From Granulicella mallensis (GTDB lineage: Bacteria; Acidobacteriota; Terriglobia; Terriglobales; Acidobacteriaceae): a stretch of DNA of 64,000 nt. The notes beneath the pieces were generated by a model that searched no databases, was not told the DNA's origin, and was given only the letters and a program-made list of their open reading frames with translations. Position 1 is the first letter of the stretch. Every line of letters starts with the position of its first letter. The stretch covers positions 124,001 through 188,000 of the forward strand of contig NZ_JACHIO010000009.1 in NCBI RefSeq assembly GCF_014203225.1, written 5' to 3'. The position numbers were made by a program, and so were the translations under genes. This document shows positions 63,469 to 64,000 of this stretch, piece by piece.

Positions 63469-63516
63469 TTCCCGATAGCCTTCTTCAGTGTTCTCCCACT
63501 TCACGGACAGCCCCTG

Positions 63517-64000
63517 CTAGAAGCTTGTCTGATTCCAGACCGCCAAAATCTTTGGAGACACATATTTCTCCGCAGGTTTAAAGTGTTCCCCCTTTGCCAG
63601 GCGGAAGTTCAGCACCGCGTTCCGTTGCAGCTTGTCGTAATCATTCTTGTCCGACAAAAACGCATCGGCCATAAAAGAAGCTCCCAGGTAGAAATAGGCA
63701 GCTCCCTTCTTAGTCCCACCCTGCTTTAGATAAAGCGATATATCGGCACGTGCTTCTTCAAAGTTCGATTGACCATAGCTGCGAACCCCCTTGATCAGAG
63801 CATCTTCCAGGTCTTGAGAGTCTTTCTGCGTCGCCCCCATCAGTCGTAGTTTTCCTGCAACTGCAGTCTGCTGCTGCGGATCGAGAGCCAACACCTGGTC
63901 GTAAGCTGAAATCGCAGCTGCCGTATTCCCTTTCGCCTCGTCTTCCTGTGCTTTTGCAAGAAATTCCTTGATCCTTACCAAATTATCGACCGATTTGGCT
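63517..64000 (-). CDS. TPR-like protein, 5' end beyond the window
   Basis: The frame stays open to the window edge, reading on as AKSVDNL before VRIKEFLAKAQEDEA; the TTG at 63981 is therefore not the true start. The visible ~161 residues have TPR helices: GNTAAAISAYDQVLALDPQQ, SNFEEARADISLYLKQG, KGAAYFYLGASFMADAFLSD, ending RLAKGEHFKPAEKYVSPKIL. No relation to the OB-type genes at 20-23 kb beyond the general TPR pattern. Function unknown. Confidence 0.7.
   Translation of the reverse strand, partial: AKSVDNLVRIKEFLAKAQEDEAKGNTAAAISAYDQVLALDPQQQTAVAGKLRLMGATQKDSQDLEDALIKGVRSYGQSNFEEARADISLYLKQGGTKKGAAYFYLGASFMADAFLSDKNDYDKLQRNAVLNFRLAKGEHFKPAEKYVSPKILAVWNQTSF

Overview
The window looks like chromosome from an acidobacterium of the Terriglobales/Acidobacteriaceae kind (Granulicella, Terriglobus or Edaphobacter-like). 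This rests on family content, not on a database search: two Oar-like TonB-dependent receptors with N-terminal carboxypeptidase-regulatory domains, a PknB-type kinase with a TPR tail beside its ECF sigma factor, a DUF1800 protein, secreted NHL-repeat lipoproteins, and moderately GC-rich coding sequence with short palindromic repeats whose loops read TTTA.

Left part (1-30.9 kb) is mostly ordinary chromosome. It opens with the 3' part of an NHL-repeat lipoprotein gene and a 199-bp nested palindromic element. A leftward cluster follows (esterase, ATP-grasp ligase, small secreted protein, YbdK-type carboxylate-amine ligase) that may make or modify a small peptide. Next come an esterase and a REP-associated tyrosine transposase gene framed by inverted REP repeats. 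The translation cluster rpsP-khpA-rimM-trmD-(secreted protein)-rplS-rnhB runs into a PIG-L deacetylase and a membrane protein. Then come a DUF1800 protein, an APC permease, a large secreted PIG-L protein, a tandemly duplicated gene for a secreted TPR/OB-like protein (each copy with its own promoter and terminator), smc, a CvpA-family gene, a Fis-type HTH gene, a secretin gene, tRNA-Gly(GCC) and tRNA-Cys(GCA).

Middle part (30.85-48.9 kb) is accessory. The 3' 45 bp of tRNA-Cys plus 19 bp of flank (64 bp) recur exactly at 46047 and with two mismatches at 48821. This is the footprint of site-specific integration into a tRNA gene, apparently twice in tandem. The first interval (about 15 kb) carries an Oar-like receptor, a bulb-lectin/aerolysin-like pore-forming protein, a second NHL lipoprotein, the kinase and its ECF sigma factor, decayed thioredoxin-like and GntR genes, and two uncharacterised genes, one with a PD-(D/E)XK-like motif. 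The second interval (2.8 kb) holds a C-terminal integrase stub, one secreted ricin-lectin/GH18 protein, and an IS481-type transposase remnant. No intact integrase is visible.

Right part (49-64 kb) holds an M23 peptidase lipoprotein, a second TonB-dependent receptor, a WD40-repeat protein, a roughly 2200-residue modular secreted protein (propeller, LamG, dockerin-like, discoidin-like, four Ig-like and two malectin-like domains), a medium-chain dehydrogenase/quinone oxidoreductase, a perfect 21-bp inverted repeat and a truncated TPR-like gene at the window edge.

The best candidates for new biology are the lectin/pore-former in the island, the triple tRNA-Cys att arrangement, the ligase/esterase cluster and the RAYT/REP unit with the related nested palindrome.
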